In this document: piece after piece, positions 43,567-52,047 of the stretch | Layout: every line of letters begins with the position of its first letter | How positions within the stretch are numbered: the first letter of the stretch is position 1 | Source: Chryseobacterium sp. MA9 | GTDB lineage: Bacteria; Bacteroidota; Bacteroidia; Flavobacteriales; Weeksellaceae | Reading direction: 5' to 3' | Assembly (NCBI RefSeq): GCF_024399315.1 | Contig: NZ_CP075170.1 | Location: 4,601,501-4,665,500, forward strand | Length of the DNA: 64,000 nt | Made by a program: the position numbers and the translations under genes | Notes under the pieces: generated by a model | What the model saw: the letters and a program-made list of their open reading frames with translations, nothing else | What the model was told of the DNA's origin: nothing | Databases searched by the model: none

Positions 43567-44013
43567 ATGGCAATGTTTAATTATGGTGTTGGCGGAAACG
43601 AAGTAAAAGTAGACGCTAATGAAGCTATTCAGGAAATACAGGAAAATAAATCACTGATAGTAAGCCAGCTTACAACAGAAGAGTCTTATACCCCTGAAAT
43701 CGTAACAGGATTAAAAACAGTGGAAGACGTTTTCAAACATTTTCAGCCTTCAATATCGGTACAACACGAAACAGAAGACGGAGGAATGGTAGAAGAAGAA
43801 TTCCGTTTTCAAAACCTTGGAGACTTTACCCCTAAAAGCCTTACTCAGAAGTCAGATTATCTGCAGCAGCTGAGCATGGAGCAGGAGCAGTACAACAAAA
43901 TAGTACGTCAGCTGAAAACAAACAAAATTCTACGCAATATGCTGGAGAACGATCAGACAAGAGCGGCGTTCATAGATGTATTGAAAGAAGTGGCACAAGA
44001 ACTTGAAAAATAA
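43567..44013 (+). CDS. tssB: Type VI secretion contractile sheath small subunit TssB (Bacteroidetes type)
   Basis: The ATG at 43567 gives MAMFNYGVGGNEVKVDANEA, the usual N-terminus of Bacteroidetes TssB. The in-frame ATG at 43453 would add 38 low-complexity residues. The 148-residue protein contains SQLTTEESYTPEIVTGLKTV and a C-terminal helix (NDQTRAAFIDVLKEVAQELEK). TssB pairs with TssC to form the contractile sheath of T6SS subtype iii. It is followed 20 bp later by tssC. No other T6SS gene (hcp, tssK, vgrG, tssH or membrane complex) is in the window, so the pair is detached from any main cluster here. Confidence 0.9.
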   Translation: MAMFNYGVGGNEVKVDANEAIQEIQENKSLIVSQLTTEESYTPEIVTGLKTVEDVFKHFQPSISVQHETEDGGMVEEEFRFQNLGDFTPKSLTQKSDYLQQLSMEQEQYNKIVRQLKTNKILRNMLENDQTRAAFIDVLKEVAQELEK

Positions 44014-44033
44014 TTAAAGACTTACATTAAATC

Positions 44034-45395
44034 ATGGATAGCAAATTACAGGCACAAGAAAGCCAGCAGCAGGGTCAGCAGCAACACTCGGGACAACCGA
44101 AAGGCAACCCGCTTGCAGAGCTCAATAAAATGGGAGGATTTGGCTTTGTTGAATCCGTTGTAGACGGTATTGCCAATATGAACCCAACAAGAAAGGCAAG
44201 AAAAGAAATCTTCCTGAATGACAGCAATAAAGCAGATGAAAGAAAAGAACTTCTTCAGAAGATCAATCTTTGGGTAAACCTTTTAGAAGGTAATGAATCT
44301 GCTGATAAAATGGCCGATACGTGCAAGAGTAAAGCACAGCAGGCCGACCAAAACTTAAAGACAAACTTAAAAAATACACTGGATGCTGTTCGTCTGTTGG
44401 AAACCAACTACAGAACAGTAGCTCAATTCTACAAAAACACAGAATTGGATAAAGTGGACAACGTAAGTATTGTAAACGCAAGCATTGAACAGGTTTCAGA
44501 TTTGGACAATCCTCTGTTCATTGATGCAATCTCAGAAGAATTTAAAAATTACTACGACCGTCTTGACCTTAGAGATAACTACTCCATCCTTGCAATACCA
44601 GGATATTTAGGATCCAATAAGGTAATCGAGAAATGGGCAAAAATCTGTAACGAAAACAAAGTAATGATGGTTACAGACTTCGCCAACCTTGATAAGCCGG
44701 ATGACGTGGTAGATTTATTCCACTCTGCCAACCTTACAGGAGGTGAACTTCACAGAAGTAACGTTATTATGACGTGTAACTGGCTGGTAGGACGTGGTAA
44801 AGCTGAAGAAGTAGGGGAAGAAGAAAACGTAGAACTTCCACCTTCCACTTCATTAGCCGGAAAAATCCATAAAACCCTGATGTCTCAGGTAGCAGCAGGT
44901 AAAAAACATGGTAACATCAACGAAGTAGACGCTGTAAAATTTGAATTGAAGAAAAGTGAAATTTCTCAGCTGGAAAAAATGGGTCTTGTACCAATGGTAA
45001 ACGAGTACGGAAAAATTATGGCTTTCTCTGCGAAGACATTATTTACAGGAGACAATATCGGTCTTCAGACGTATTCCGTAGTTCGTGTATTCGACTATGT
45101 GACTAAAGTATTACTTGACTTCCTTAACAGAAGAGCTTTCGAAAACTGGAATGCTAAAAACGAAGATGATTTGAGAAGACAGATCGTAACCTTCCTTGAT
45201 AATATCAAAGGACCGGACAAATTGATCGAAAAATTCAAAATTGTTCGTTTCGAGCAGGATAGAGTAAACAAAGACAGAGTATGGCTGGATATCCGTATGA
45301 CACCTTATTTCCCTACAAAGAGTTTTGTTATTAAACTTGACGGACACAAAGGAGATGATGGAAACGAATGGGATGCAGAATACACTCAGGAGTAA
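44034..45395 (+). CDS. tssC: Type VI secretion contractile sheath large subunit TssC (DUF5458 type)
   Basis: The 453-residue protein has a Gln-rich N-terminal tail (residues 1-25), then the conserved body of the Bacteroidetes TssC/DUF5458 family. This includes NPLAELNKMGGFGFVESVVD, LFIDAISEEFKNYYDRLDLR, YSILAIPGYLGSNKVIEKW, and a C-terminal DRVWLDIRMTPYFPTKSFV strand. It forms the sheath with TssB. A strong hairpin follows, ending the tssBC unit before the lipoprotein gene. Identification secure; whether a working T6SS exists cannot be seen here. Confidence 0.92.
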   Translation: MDSKLQAQESQQQGQQQHSGQPKGNPLAELNKMGGFGFVESVVDGIANMNPTRKARKEIFLNDSNKADERKELLQKINLWVNLLEGNESADKMADTCKSKAQQADQNLKTNLKNTLDAVRLLETNYRTVAQFYKNTELDKVDNVSIVNASIEQVSDLDNPLFIDAISEEFKNYYDRLDLRDNYSILAIPGYLGSNKVIEKWAKICNENKVMMVTDFANLDKPDDVVDLFHSANLTGGELHRSNVIMTCNWLVGRGKAEEVGEEENVELPPSTSLAGKIHKTLMSQVAAGKKHGNINEVDAVKFELKKSEISQLEKMGLVPMVNEYGKIMAFSAKTLFTGDNIGLQTYSVVRVFDYVTKVLLDFLNRRAFENWNAKNEDDLRRQIVTFLDNIKGPDKLIEKFKIVRFEQDRVNKDRVWLDIRMTPYFPTKSFVIKLDGHKGDDGNEWDAEYTQE

Positions 45396-45416
45396 CATAA
45401 ACGTACTTTATATAAC

Positions 45417-45449
45417 AAAAACCGATGCAATTTTACATCGGTTTTTTTT
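45417..45449 (+). terminator. Terminator of tssBC
   Basis: ACCGATG (45421-45427) pairs with CATCGGT (45436-45442), extended by A/T pairs, followed by a T-run. It isolates tssBC from the lipoprotein gene downstream. Confidence 0.85.
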
Positions 45450-45461
45450 CAACCAACACCT

Positions 45462-45935
45462 ATGAAATTTAATATGAATAAGAAACTTATCATTAGCTTA
45501 CCTGCTATATTAATGGTGATTTTGATAAGCTGTGAAAAAAAATACCAAAGTCCCGGACAATACGAAAACGATCTTTTTGCAGACGAACATCAGGAAGGAA
45601 AAGCATACATCATGAATAAGGACGAATGCTTTGATGGCAGTGAGCTTGTCATCTCAAGTTCAGATGTAAAACTGACAGACAGTTCCAAAGGCCGTGGAAA
45701 ATCATTCTTCCTTTACAAAGTAAGATCAGGAAAAGTATTGAAAACAGTAAGAGATTCCACCGTAGAAATGCCAATGCTGTTTTTGTCCCAATATAAATTA
45801 AAGATAAAAAATACTGATTCCATGTATGTTTATCTGAAAAAACTGGAAGGGTACCGTTTTATAGCTAAAGACAGAAACCTTAAATATGAATGGTTAAAAG
45901 CAGCGCCCGTATATTCCGTAAAAGCTGATAAATAA
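45462..45935 (+). CDS. Hypothetical lipoprotein
   Basis: The 157-residue protein has a lipoprotein signal (ISLPAILMVILISC; alternative start at 45474). The mature region is charged, with a central SKGRGKSFFLYKVRSGKVLKTV segment and no recognised motif. It lies directly after tssBC on the same strand but beyond a terminator, so co-transcription is doubtful. Bacteroidetes T6SS loci encode a lipoprotein (TssQ); I cannot say whether this is one. It could equally be unrelated. Existence of the gene is well supported by signal and codon pattern; function is unknown. Confidence 0.75.
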   Translation: MKFNMNKKLIISLPAILMVILISCEKKYQSPGQYENDLFADEHQEGKAYIMNKDECFDGSELVISSSDVKLTDSSKGRGKSFFLYKVRSGKVLKTVRDSTVEMPMLFLSQYKLKIKNTDSMYVYLKKLEGYRFIAKDRNLKYEWLKAAPVYSVKADK

Positions 45936-45939
45936 ATTT

Positions 45940-45947
45940 TATCTTTG
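45940..45947 (+). promoter_or_regulatory. -7 box upstream of mutY
   Basis: TATCTTTG followed by CAAA matches TAnnTTTG exactly, 65 bp upstream of the mutY start. No clear -33 element. Confidence 0.5.
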
Positions 45948-46011
45948 CAAATTGAAAATGCTTCGTAAGTTATGTTCATGAAGTATCTCATAAAAAGCAA
46001 AATAAAAATTT

Positions 46012-47046
46012 TTGGAGAAGGATAACAGCAATTCAGATTTTCTACACATTGGCAGCAAAATTCTGGGATGGTACAGTAATAATGCAAGAGATCTGCCTTT
46101 CAGACAGACAAAAGATCCGTACAAAATCTGGATCTGTGAAATTGTATTTCAGCAGACGAGGATCAGTCAGGGACTAAATCATTACAATAATTTCATTAAA
46201 AGATTTCCCGATGTAAAAACGCTGGCGGAAGCTGAGGAAAATGAAGTTTTACTTTATTGGAAAGGATTAGGCTATTATTCAAGGGCCATCAATATTCATA
46301 AAGCTTCCCAACAGATCATGAATGATTATCAGGGTGTGTTTCCCAATCAGTATGAAGAAATTCTAAAATTAAAAGGAGTAGGGAAATATACTGCTGCGGC
46401 TGTTTCAAGCATATGTTTTGGTGGAAGAATGCCCGCTGTTGACGGGAATTTCTACCGCGTTCTGAGTCGCCTTTTTGCAGATGATTTTGATATTTCGAAT
46501 TCAAGAGCCTTCACTTATTTTTCTGAACTGGCTGCTTTGGTGATGCCGGAAAATGTGGGTGATTTTAATCAGGCGATGATGGACATAGGTTCAGAAATCT
46601 GTAAGCCCAAAAATCCACTTTGCGGGGAGTGTCCTGTGAATGAAGACTGCCTTGCATTTTCTATGCAGAAAACTTCAGACTATCCGGTAAAAACAAAAAA
46701 AATAAAAGCAGAAGATCTTGCTTTGACCTATTATTTTGTTCATAGAAACGGAAAGTTTTTAATTCGTCAGAGAAAAGATGATTTCATTTGGAAAAAACTG
46801 TTTGAATTTCCTGACACTATTTCTTCGGAAATGGAAGCATTCATTACAGGTTCAAAAACAGTCAATCATAAATTGACTCATAAGAATTTAAGTATTGAAA
46901 TATTGAATGTTGAAGTCACTTCAGAAAAGATATGGAATGATTTTATAGCTGAAAATCAATACCTGATTACAGATGTTGAAGGCTCTCATGAAAAATCGTT
47001 TCCAAAGCCTCTGGAAAATTACATTCAAAACTCTCTGAAAGACTGA
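46012..47046 (+). CDS. mutY: A/G-specific adenine glycosylase
   Basis: The 344-residue DNA-repair enzyme removes adenine mispaired with 8-oxoguanine. The HhH-GPD core has LKGVGKYTAAAVSSICFG near residue 110 and the catalytic Asp in PAVDGNFYRVL near 140. The iron-sulfur ligands C-x6-C-x2-C-x5-C are present in CKPKNPLCGECPVNEDC near 195. The C-terminus (about 225-344) is the NUDIX-like 8-oxoG recognition domain. In-frame stops lie just upstream, and TTG at 46012 is the only usual initiator before the conserved core, so a TTG start is likely. It is followed 44 bp later by gldD. Identification secure. Confidence 0.95.
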   Translation: MEKDNSNSDFLHIGSKILGWYSNNARDLPFRQTKDPYKIWICEIVFQQTRISQGLNHYNNFIKRFPDVKTLAEAEENEVLLYWKGLGYYSRAINIHKASQQIMNDYQGVFPNQYEEILKLKGVGKYTAAAVSSICFGGRMPAVDGNFYRVLSRLFADDFDISNSRAFTYFSELAALVMPENVGDFNQAMMDIGSEICKPKNPLCGECPVNEDCLAFSMQKTSDYPVKTKKIKAEDLALTYYFVHRNGKFLIRQRKDDFIWKKLFEFPDTISSEMEAFITGSKTVNHKLTHKNLSIEILNVEVTSEKIWNDFIAENQYLITDVEGSHEKSFPKPLENYIQNSLKD

Positions 47047-47078
47047 AATTTGTCTTCTGAAATCTGAAATCTAATTTG

Positions 47079-47086
47079 TACTTTTG
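47079..47086 (+). promoter_or_regulatory. -7 box immediately before gldD
   Basis: TACTTTTG matches TAnnTTTG and ends 4 bp before the ATG at 47091. A TTTG at 47049 is 26 bp upstream, a loose -33. Transcription from it would be leaderless. Confidence 0.5.
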
Positions 47087-47090
47087 CAAA

Positions 47091-47648
47091 ATGATTAAAA
47101 AAGTCATTTTTATTTTTGTATCACTGCTTTTAATTTCATGTGGAAAAGACCCTTCCCCAAAACCTTATGGAGAACTGCGTCTTGAATATCCAGCACCGAA
47201 ATACCAAAAGTTTGAAAACGATTGTGCCTATACCTTTGAGTACTCGGACTTTGCTTCTATTGCACCTGCTAAAAAACCTTGCTGGTTCTATGTGAATTAT
47301 CCTAAAATGAAGGCGAAGCTTTTCGTTACCTATTACCCTATACAAAATGACTTTGCAGACCATATAAAAGAAGCTGAAAAAATGGTATATGAGCATACCA
47401 TCAAAGCCAGTTCCATAGATACGAAATCCTTTGAATACCCTGAAAAGAAAGTATACGGAAACTTCTATGAACTGAAAGGACAGAGTGCTTCCAACCTTCA
47501 GTTTTACATTACAGACAGTACGAAACACTTCGTTACTGCTTACTTATACTTTAATACGAGACCGAAACCGGACTCTCTGGCGCCTGCAGTGAACTATATC
47601 AAGAATGATATGAAACACATGCTGGATTCTTTTGAATGGAAAAAATAA
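47091..47648 (+). CDS. gldD: GldD-like gliding-motility-associated lipoprotein
   Basis: Starting at 47091 (MIKKVIFIFVSLLLISC) gives a clean lipoprotein signal; an in-frame ATG at 47076 only adds residues before it. The mature 170 residues carry PKPYGELRLEYPAPKYQKF, PCWFYVNYPKMKAKLFVTYYP and KHFVTAYLYFNTRPKPDSL, the pattern of the GldD family. GldD is an inner/outer membrane-associated lipoprotein needed for gliding and type IX secretion-linked motility in Flavobacterium. In my recollection gldD follows gldE, ssb and mutY in Flavobacterium; here only mutY is adjacent. A pfkB gene follows. Confidence 0.9.
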   Translation: MIKKVIFIFVSLLLISCGKDPSPKPYGELRLEYPAPKYQKFENDCAYTFEYSDFASIAPAKKPCWFYVNYPKMKAKLFVTYYPIQNDFADHIKEAEKMVYEHTIKASSIDTKSFEYPEKKVYGNFYELKGQSASNLQFYITDSTKHFVTAYLYFNTRPKPDSLAPAVNYIKNDMKHMLDSFEWKK

Positions 47649-47675
47649 TTACTTTTAATATACATTGAAAAATAT

Positions 47676-48599
47676 ATGAAACTTTTAGTTGTAGGAAGTG
47701 TTGCATTTGATGCAATTGAAACACCATTTGGTAAAACGGATAAAATTTTAGGAGGTGCAGCCACTTATATCGGAATCACTTCATCAATTTTAGGCGTTAA
47801 ATCCGGAATTGTTTCTGTAGTAGGAGGAGACTTTCCACAAGAACATCTGGATATGTTTACAGACAGAGGTGTAAATATCGAAGGAATTGAAATTGTAAAA
47901 GAAGGAAAAACATTTTTCTGGTCTGGAAAATACCACAACGATCTGAACACAAGAGATACTTTGGTTACAGAAGTAAATGTGCTGGAGAATTTTGATCCAA
48001 AAATCCCGGATTCAATGCAGGATGCCGAAATTTTATTACTTGGAAACCTACACCCCGGAGTTCAGTTATCCGTACTTGAAAAAATGAACAACCGTCCTAA
48101 ACTGGTAATCCTTGATACCATGAATTTCTGGATGGATTCTGCATGGGATATCCTAATGGATATGATTGCAAAAACAGATGTAATTACCATCAATGATGAA
48201 GAAGCAAGACAGCTTTCAGGAGAATATTCTTTAGTAAAAGCAGCTAAAAAGATTCATACAATGGGACCTGATTACGTAATCATCAAAAAAGGAGAACACG
48301 GAGCTTTACTTTTCCATGACAATAAAGTATTTGCTATTCCGGCACTTCCATTAGAAGATGTTTTCGATCCAACAGGAGCTGGAGATACTTTCGCAGGAGG
48401 TTTTGCAGCATATCTTGCTAAAAAAGAGAAAATAGATTTCGATACAATGAAATCAGCTCTTATCGTAGGATCTGCTATGGCTTCATTCACTGTGGAGAAG
48501 TTCGGGACAGAAAGAATAGAGGAAGTAAGCGAAGCAGATATGTTCAGCAGATTGAGACAATTCAAAGAATTAACGACTTTTGATGTTGAACTGCAGTAA
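47676..48599 (+). CDS. PfkB-family carbohydrate/nucleoside kinase
   Basis: The 307-residue protein has the ribokinase-like fold: KILGGAATYIGITSSILG near residue 25 (glycine-rich substrate region) and VEGD-like acidic strands. The C-terminal PfkB signature 2 reads DPTGAGDTFAGGFAAYLAKK near residue 228, with Asp as catalytic base and G-A-G-D as anion hole. Members phosphorylate sugars or nucleosides using ATP. The substrate cannot be decided from sequence. It follows gldD by 28 bp on the same strand, so co-transcription with mutY-gldD is plausible. Confidence 0.9.
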   Translation: MKLLVVGSVAFDAIETPFGKTDKILGGAATYIGITSSILGVKSGIVSVVGGDFPQEHLDMFTDRGVNIEGIEIVKEGKTFFWSGKYHNDLNTRDTLVTEVNVLENFDPKIPDSMQDAEILLLGNLHPGVQLSVLEKMNNRPKLVILDTMNFWMDSAWDILMDMIAKTDVITINDEEARQLSGEYSLVKAAKKIHTMGPDYVIIKKGEHGALLFHDNKVFAIPALPLEDVFDPTGAGDTFAGGFAAYLAKKEKIDFDTMKSALIVGSAMASFTVEKFGTERIEEVSEADMFSRLRQFKELTTFDVELQ

Positions 48600-48633
48600 A
48601 TAAGTCTTTTTAAGAAATATTTATAATAAAAAA

Positions 48634-48665
48634 TTGAGTGAAATTCGTTAAGAATTCTAAATTTG
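48634..48665 (+). promoter_or_regulatory. Promoter of the SurA-like gene
   Basis: TTG at 48634-48636, a 21-bp spacer and TAAATTTG at 48658-48665 fully match the Bacteroidetes pattern. The ATG is 20 bp downstream. Confidence 0.65.
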
Positions 48666-48685
48666 CAACTTGTTAAAATAGTAAA

Positions 48686-50053
48686 ATGACAAATAAACTA
48701 AAAATCACTTTTCTTCTTGGGGTTTTCATCATGATATTCTCTTCAAATATGATGAATGCTCAGTTAAAACAAGGAGATTTGGTGGATGGTATTGCAGCTG
48801 TTATCGGGGATGAGATTGTTTTGGAATCTGATGTACTTGAACAAATGAATTATGGGAAACAGCAGGGAGCTGCCAATACAGATAAGTGTGAGTTCCTGGA
48901 AAACCTTATCAGCAACAAGCTTCTTGTATACGAAGCAAAAAAAGATACCTTAATTGAAAACCGTTCTGCAGCAATCAAAGAACAGGCTAACGCAAAATAC
49001 CGTCAGTTGCTTTCTCAATTTCCGGATGAAAAAACATTGCTTGCCGCCTATAAGTTCAGAAACGCTTATGAGATGAAAAACGCTATCGAAAAGATAGACA
49101 CAGACCAGTATTACGGACAGGCAAAATACCAGAGAGTTACCGATAAAGCTGACGTTACTCCAAATGAGGTGACTGATTTCTACAATATGTATAAATCACA
49201 GCTGCCACAGGTAAAAGATGAGGTTACTTTAGCTCAGATTATGATCTATCCTACTTTAACAGAAGCACACAAACAAGAGCTTATCAACAGATTGAAAAAG
49301 ATCAAGCAGGATATTCTTGGAGGGGAAACTTTCGAGAGCCAGGCCAGAATTTATTCTGAAGATGAAGGATCAGCTGCCAACGGAGGATTATATAAAAATA
49401 TCAATAAAGGGCAGATGGTGAAGCCATTTGAAGCTGCTGCATTGAACCTTCAGGAAAATGAAATTTCAGATCCTATTGAATCAGAATTCGGATTCCACAT
49501 TATCCAGTTGCTGAAAAGATCAGGTAAAGTGTATGACGCAAGACATATCCTGTTAAAAGCTGTACCAACTGATGATGAGCTTAAAACTGCAAAAGCAAAA
49601 CTAGACAGTATCAGAGGTCTTATACTAAATGGTAAAATGACATTTAAAGATGCTGCTTTTAAATTCTCAGATGATAAAAGAACGAAGTTCAACGCAGGGG
49701 TAATTCCTGGAGCTGATGGTTCTGATAAAATTGAAAGAGAAAGTATTCCGGGTACAATCAGCTACGAATTGGCAGGATTGAACAAGGGAGACATGACTAC
49801 TGCTTTTGAAGATGAAGAAAACAAAAGAAAGCAGATCAAGATCATTAAAATTGAAGATGTGATTCCTTCCCACCAGATTACACTGGAAACAGATTTCAGC
49901 AGAATCAAACAGATGGCGCTGAATAAAAAGAAAAGTGAAATGGTTGAAAAGTTTGTCAACTCTAAGTTACCGACAACTTTTATCTCTATTGACGGACGCT
50001 ACGACAGCTGTAGCTTTAAGTCTAACTGGAAGAAACAATCCATGGCAAAATAA
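48686..50053 (+). CDS. SurA-like periplasmic peptidyl-prolyl isomerase
   Basis: The 455-residue protein has a signal peptide (ITFLLGVFIMIFSSNMMNAQ), then the SurA N-terminal motif VDGIAAVIGDEIVLESDVL near residue 35. Two parvulin-like domains follow. The first (about 180-285) has QARIYSEDEGSAANGGLYKN and EFGFHIIQLLKR; the second (about 285-385) has ARHILLKAVPTDDEL and FKFSDDKRTKFNAG. SurA chaperones outer-membrane proteins through the periplasm. Length and layout fit Bacteroidetes homologues. It has its own promoter and terminator. Family confident; the exact client set is unknown. Confidence 0.92.
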   Translation: MTNKLKITFLLGVFIMIFSSNMMNAQLKQGDLVDGIAAVIGDEIVLESDVLEQMNYGKQQGAANTDKCEFLENLISNKLLVYEAKKDTLIENRSAAIKEQANAKYRQLLSQFPDEKTLLAAYKFRNAYEMKNAIEKIDTDQYYGQAKYQRVTDKADVTPNEVTDFYNMYKSQLPQVKDEVTLAQIMIYPTLTEAHKQELINRLKKIKQDILGGETFESQARIYSEDEGSAANGGLYKNINKGQMVKPFEAAALNLQENEISDPIESEFGFHIIQLLKRSGKVYDARHILLKAVPTDDELKTAKAKLDSIRGLILNGKMTFKDAAFKFSDDKRTKFNAGVIPGADGSDKIERESIPGTISYELAGLNKGDMTTAFEDEENKRKQIKIIKIEDVIPSHQITLETDFSRIKQMALNKKKSEMVEKFVNSKLPTTFISIDGRYDSCSFKSNWKKQSMAK

Positions 50054-50057
50054 AATG

Positions 50058-50087
50058 AAAACCTTCAGAATTTCTGAAGGTTTTTTT
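50058..50087 (+). terminator. Terminator of the SurA-like gene
   Basis: A 12-bp stem (50058-50069 with 50073-50084) closes a 3-nt loop and is followed by T residues, 5 bp after the stop. Confidence 0.85.
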
Positions 50088-50173
50088 ATTATAAGGTTTT
50101 AAAAGATGAAAGTCTATGATAGAAATATTGACTTATATTTCCTGGAAAACCGTTGTTTTTAGTATTTTTACGC

Positions 50174-51163
50174 ATGAGCAATTTTATAGATTTCAACGCT
50201 GCAAAAAAACTTCATGATATGGAGACTACCCAAAATAGAATTTCACATCTTTTTAATATCAAATATCCCATTATCCAGGCAGGAATGATCTGGCATTCCG
50301 GATGGAGGCTCGCTTCTGCGGTTTCCAATTGTGGTGGATTGGGTTTAATTGGAGCAGGAAGTATGTATCCTGATATCCTGAGAGAAAATATCCAGAAATG
50401 TAAGCAGGCTACAGATAAACCTTTCGGGGTAAATGTACCGATGTTATACCCTAATATTGAGGAGATCATTCAGATTATTCTTGAAGAAGGAGTCAAAATT
50501 GTATTTACATCAGCAGGTAACCCGAAAACTTATACAGAAACCCTTCAGAAAGAAGGAATAAAAGTAGCTCACGTAGTTTCTTCCACCAAATTTGCTGTAA
50601 AATGTGAAGATGCAGGAGTAGATGCTATCGTTGCAGAAGGTTTCGAAGCAGGAGGACACAATGGAAGAGATGAAACAACAACATTCTGTCTTATTCCAAA
50701 CGTAAAGAAGCATATTTCTAAGCCGTTAATTGCTGCAGGAGGAATTGCTTTAGGTTCACAGATCAAAGCGGCAATGATTCTTGGAGCAGATGGCGTACAG
50801 ATCGGGTCCCGTTTTGCTGCAACTACAGAAGCCAGTGCTCATGAAAACTGGAAAAAGAAAATTACAGAACTGCAGGAAGGAGATACCCACCTTACTTTGA
50901 AGGAACTTGCACCCGTAAGAATGGTTAAAAATAAATTTTTCAGTGAACTGGAAGACATTTATCAGATTGGAAGAAATAAAGACGCTTTGGTTGCCTCATT
51001 GGGAAGAGCCAGAGCAAAACGAGGAATGTTTGAGGGAGATATGGAAGATGGAGAGCTGGAAATAGGCCAGGTTTCTGCTCTGATTGATGAAATTCTTCCG
51101 GTGGAAAGTGTTTTTAGCCATTTGTTGAAAGAATTTGAAGAAACAAGAATGCCAACTTTTTAA
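50174..51163 (+). CDS. Nitronate monooxygenase / 2-nitropropane dioxygenase family
   Basis: The ATG at 50174 (MSNFIDFNAAKKL) is preferred over 50153. The flavoenzyme of about 330 residues has YPIIQAGMIWHSGWRLASAV near the N-terminus, VFTSAGNPKTYTETLQKEG, AIVAEGFEAGGHNGRDETTT near residue 160 (phosphate-binding glycines) and GADGVQIGSRFAATTEASA near 215. All are typical FMN-binding segments of this TIM-barrel family. Such enzymes oxidise nitronates or act as enoyl reductases (FabK-like); a clear FabK call is not possible. An alpha/beta hydrolase follows 15 bp later, suggesting an operon. Confidence 0.9.
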   Translation: MSNFIDFNAAKKLHDMETTQNRISHLFNIKYPIIQAGMIWHSGWRLASAVSNCGGLGLIGAGSMYPDILRENIQKCKQATDKPFGVNVPMLYPNIEEIIQIILEEGVKIVFTSAGNPKTYTETLQKEGIKVAHVVSSTKFAVKCEDAGVDAIVAEGFEAGGHNGRDETTTFCLIPNVKKHISKPLIAAGGIALGSQIKAAMILGADGVQIGSRFAATTEASAHENWKKKITELQEGDTHLTLKELAPVRMVKNKFFSELEDIYQIGRNKDALVASLGRARAKRGMFEGDMEDGELEIGQVSALIDEILPVESVFSHLLKEFEETRMPTF

Positions 51164-51178
51164 ATATAATTTTATTCA

Positions 51179-51949
51179 ATGAAGGGAAGAATAATTGATG
51201 TAAAGGGTAAAAAATTATATATAGAACACCATAATCCGTTTGAAGGCAGACCTACCATTGTTTTTCTGCATGATTCACTCGGTTCAGTACAGCTTTGGAG
51301 AGACTTTCCATCCAAATTATCCGAAGCTGCGCAATGCAATATACTTACTTATGACCGTTTGGGATATGGAAAATCAGGTCCGATGCTTACGCATGAAAGA
51401 CCGGTAAATTATATGGAGCTGGAAGCAGATCTATTAAATAATGTATTGGCTGAAATGAATATCGATAATGCTATTCTGTTTGGGCACAGTGATGGTGGAA
51501 CAATTGTTTTGATCACCGCTGCAAAATATCCGGAAAGAGTAAAAGCTATTATTTGTGAAGCAGGACATATCTTTGTGGAAGACGTAACTTTAAAAGGAGT
51601 TTATGACGCCTGGGAAGCTTATAAAACAACCAACCTTGCAGAACGTTTGCAGAAATATCATGGTGATAAGGTAGAAATGCTTTTCAGAGCCTGGACAGAA
51701 ACATGGACGCGTGAAGACTACAGAAGCTGGAACATTGAATATCTGCTGAAAGACATTACTGCTCCATTACTATTTATTCAGGGAGAAGCTGATGAATATG
51801 GTACATTGGATCAGCTGGAAAAAACAATTACCCAGGTAAGTGGAATCACCGAAAAATATATCATCCCCGGTATCGGGCATACACCGCATAAAGAAGTTCC
51901 CGAACTTGTGCTGGAAAAAGCAACAGCGTTTATCAGTAAAAATTCTTAA
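51179..51949 (+). CDS. Alpha/beta hydrolase
   Basis: The 256-residue cytosolic protein has the oxyanion region FLHDSLGSVQLWRDFP near residue 28, the nucleophile elbow LFGHSDGGTIVLI near 100 (Ser in G-H-S-D-G), an acid near FIQGEADEYG, and His in PGIGHTPHKEVP near 240. This is the catalytic triad of the AB-hydrolase_1 family. Substrate unknown. It lies 15 bp downstream of the nitronate monooxygenase gene and is probably co-transcribed. A hairpin follows. Confidence 0.92.
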   Translation: MKGRIIDVKGKKLYIEHHNPFEGRPTIVFLHDSLGSVQLWRDFPSKLSEAAQCNILTYDRLGYGKSGPMLTHERPVNYMELEADLLNNVLAEMNIDNAILFGHSDGGTIVLITAAKYPERVKAIICEAGHIFVEDVTLKGVYDAWEAYKTTNLAERLQKYHGDKVEMLFRAWTETWTREDYRSWNIEYLLKDITAPLLFIQGEADEYGTLDQLEKTITQVSGITEKYIIPGIGHTPHKEVPELVLEKATAFISKNS

Positions 51950-51970
51950 TCAGAAAGTTTTTTACAATAT

Positions 51971-52006
51971 AAAATAAGGCACCTTGTCATTAGGGTGTCT
52001 TATTAA
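51971..52006. terminator. Candidate bidirectional terminator
   Basis: An 11-bp stem (51973-51983 with 51994-52004, one G-U pair) has a 10-nt loop. It lies between the plus-strand hydrolase gene and the convergent HD-type gene. Confidence 0.65.
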
Positions 52007-52047
52007 TTTAAAAAGGGGGAATAGAAAAAATACAATAATATCCTTAA

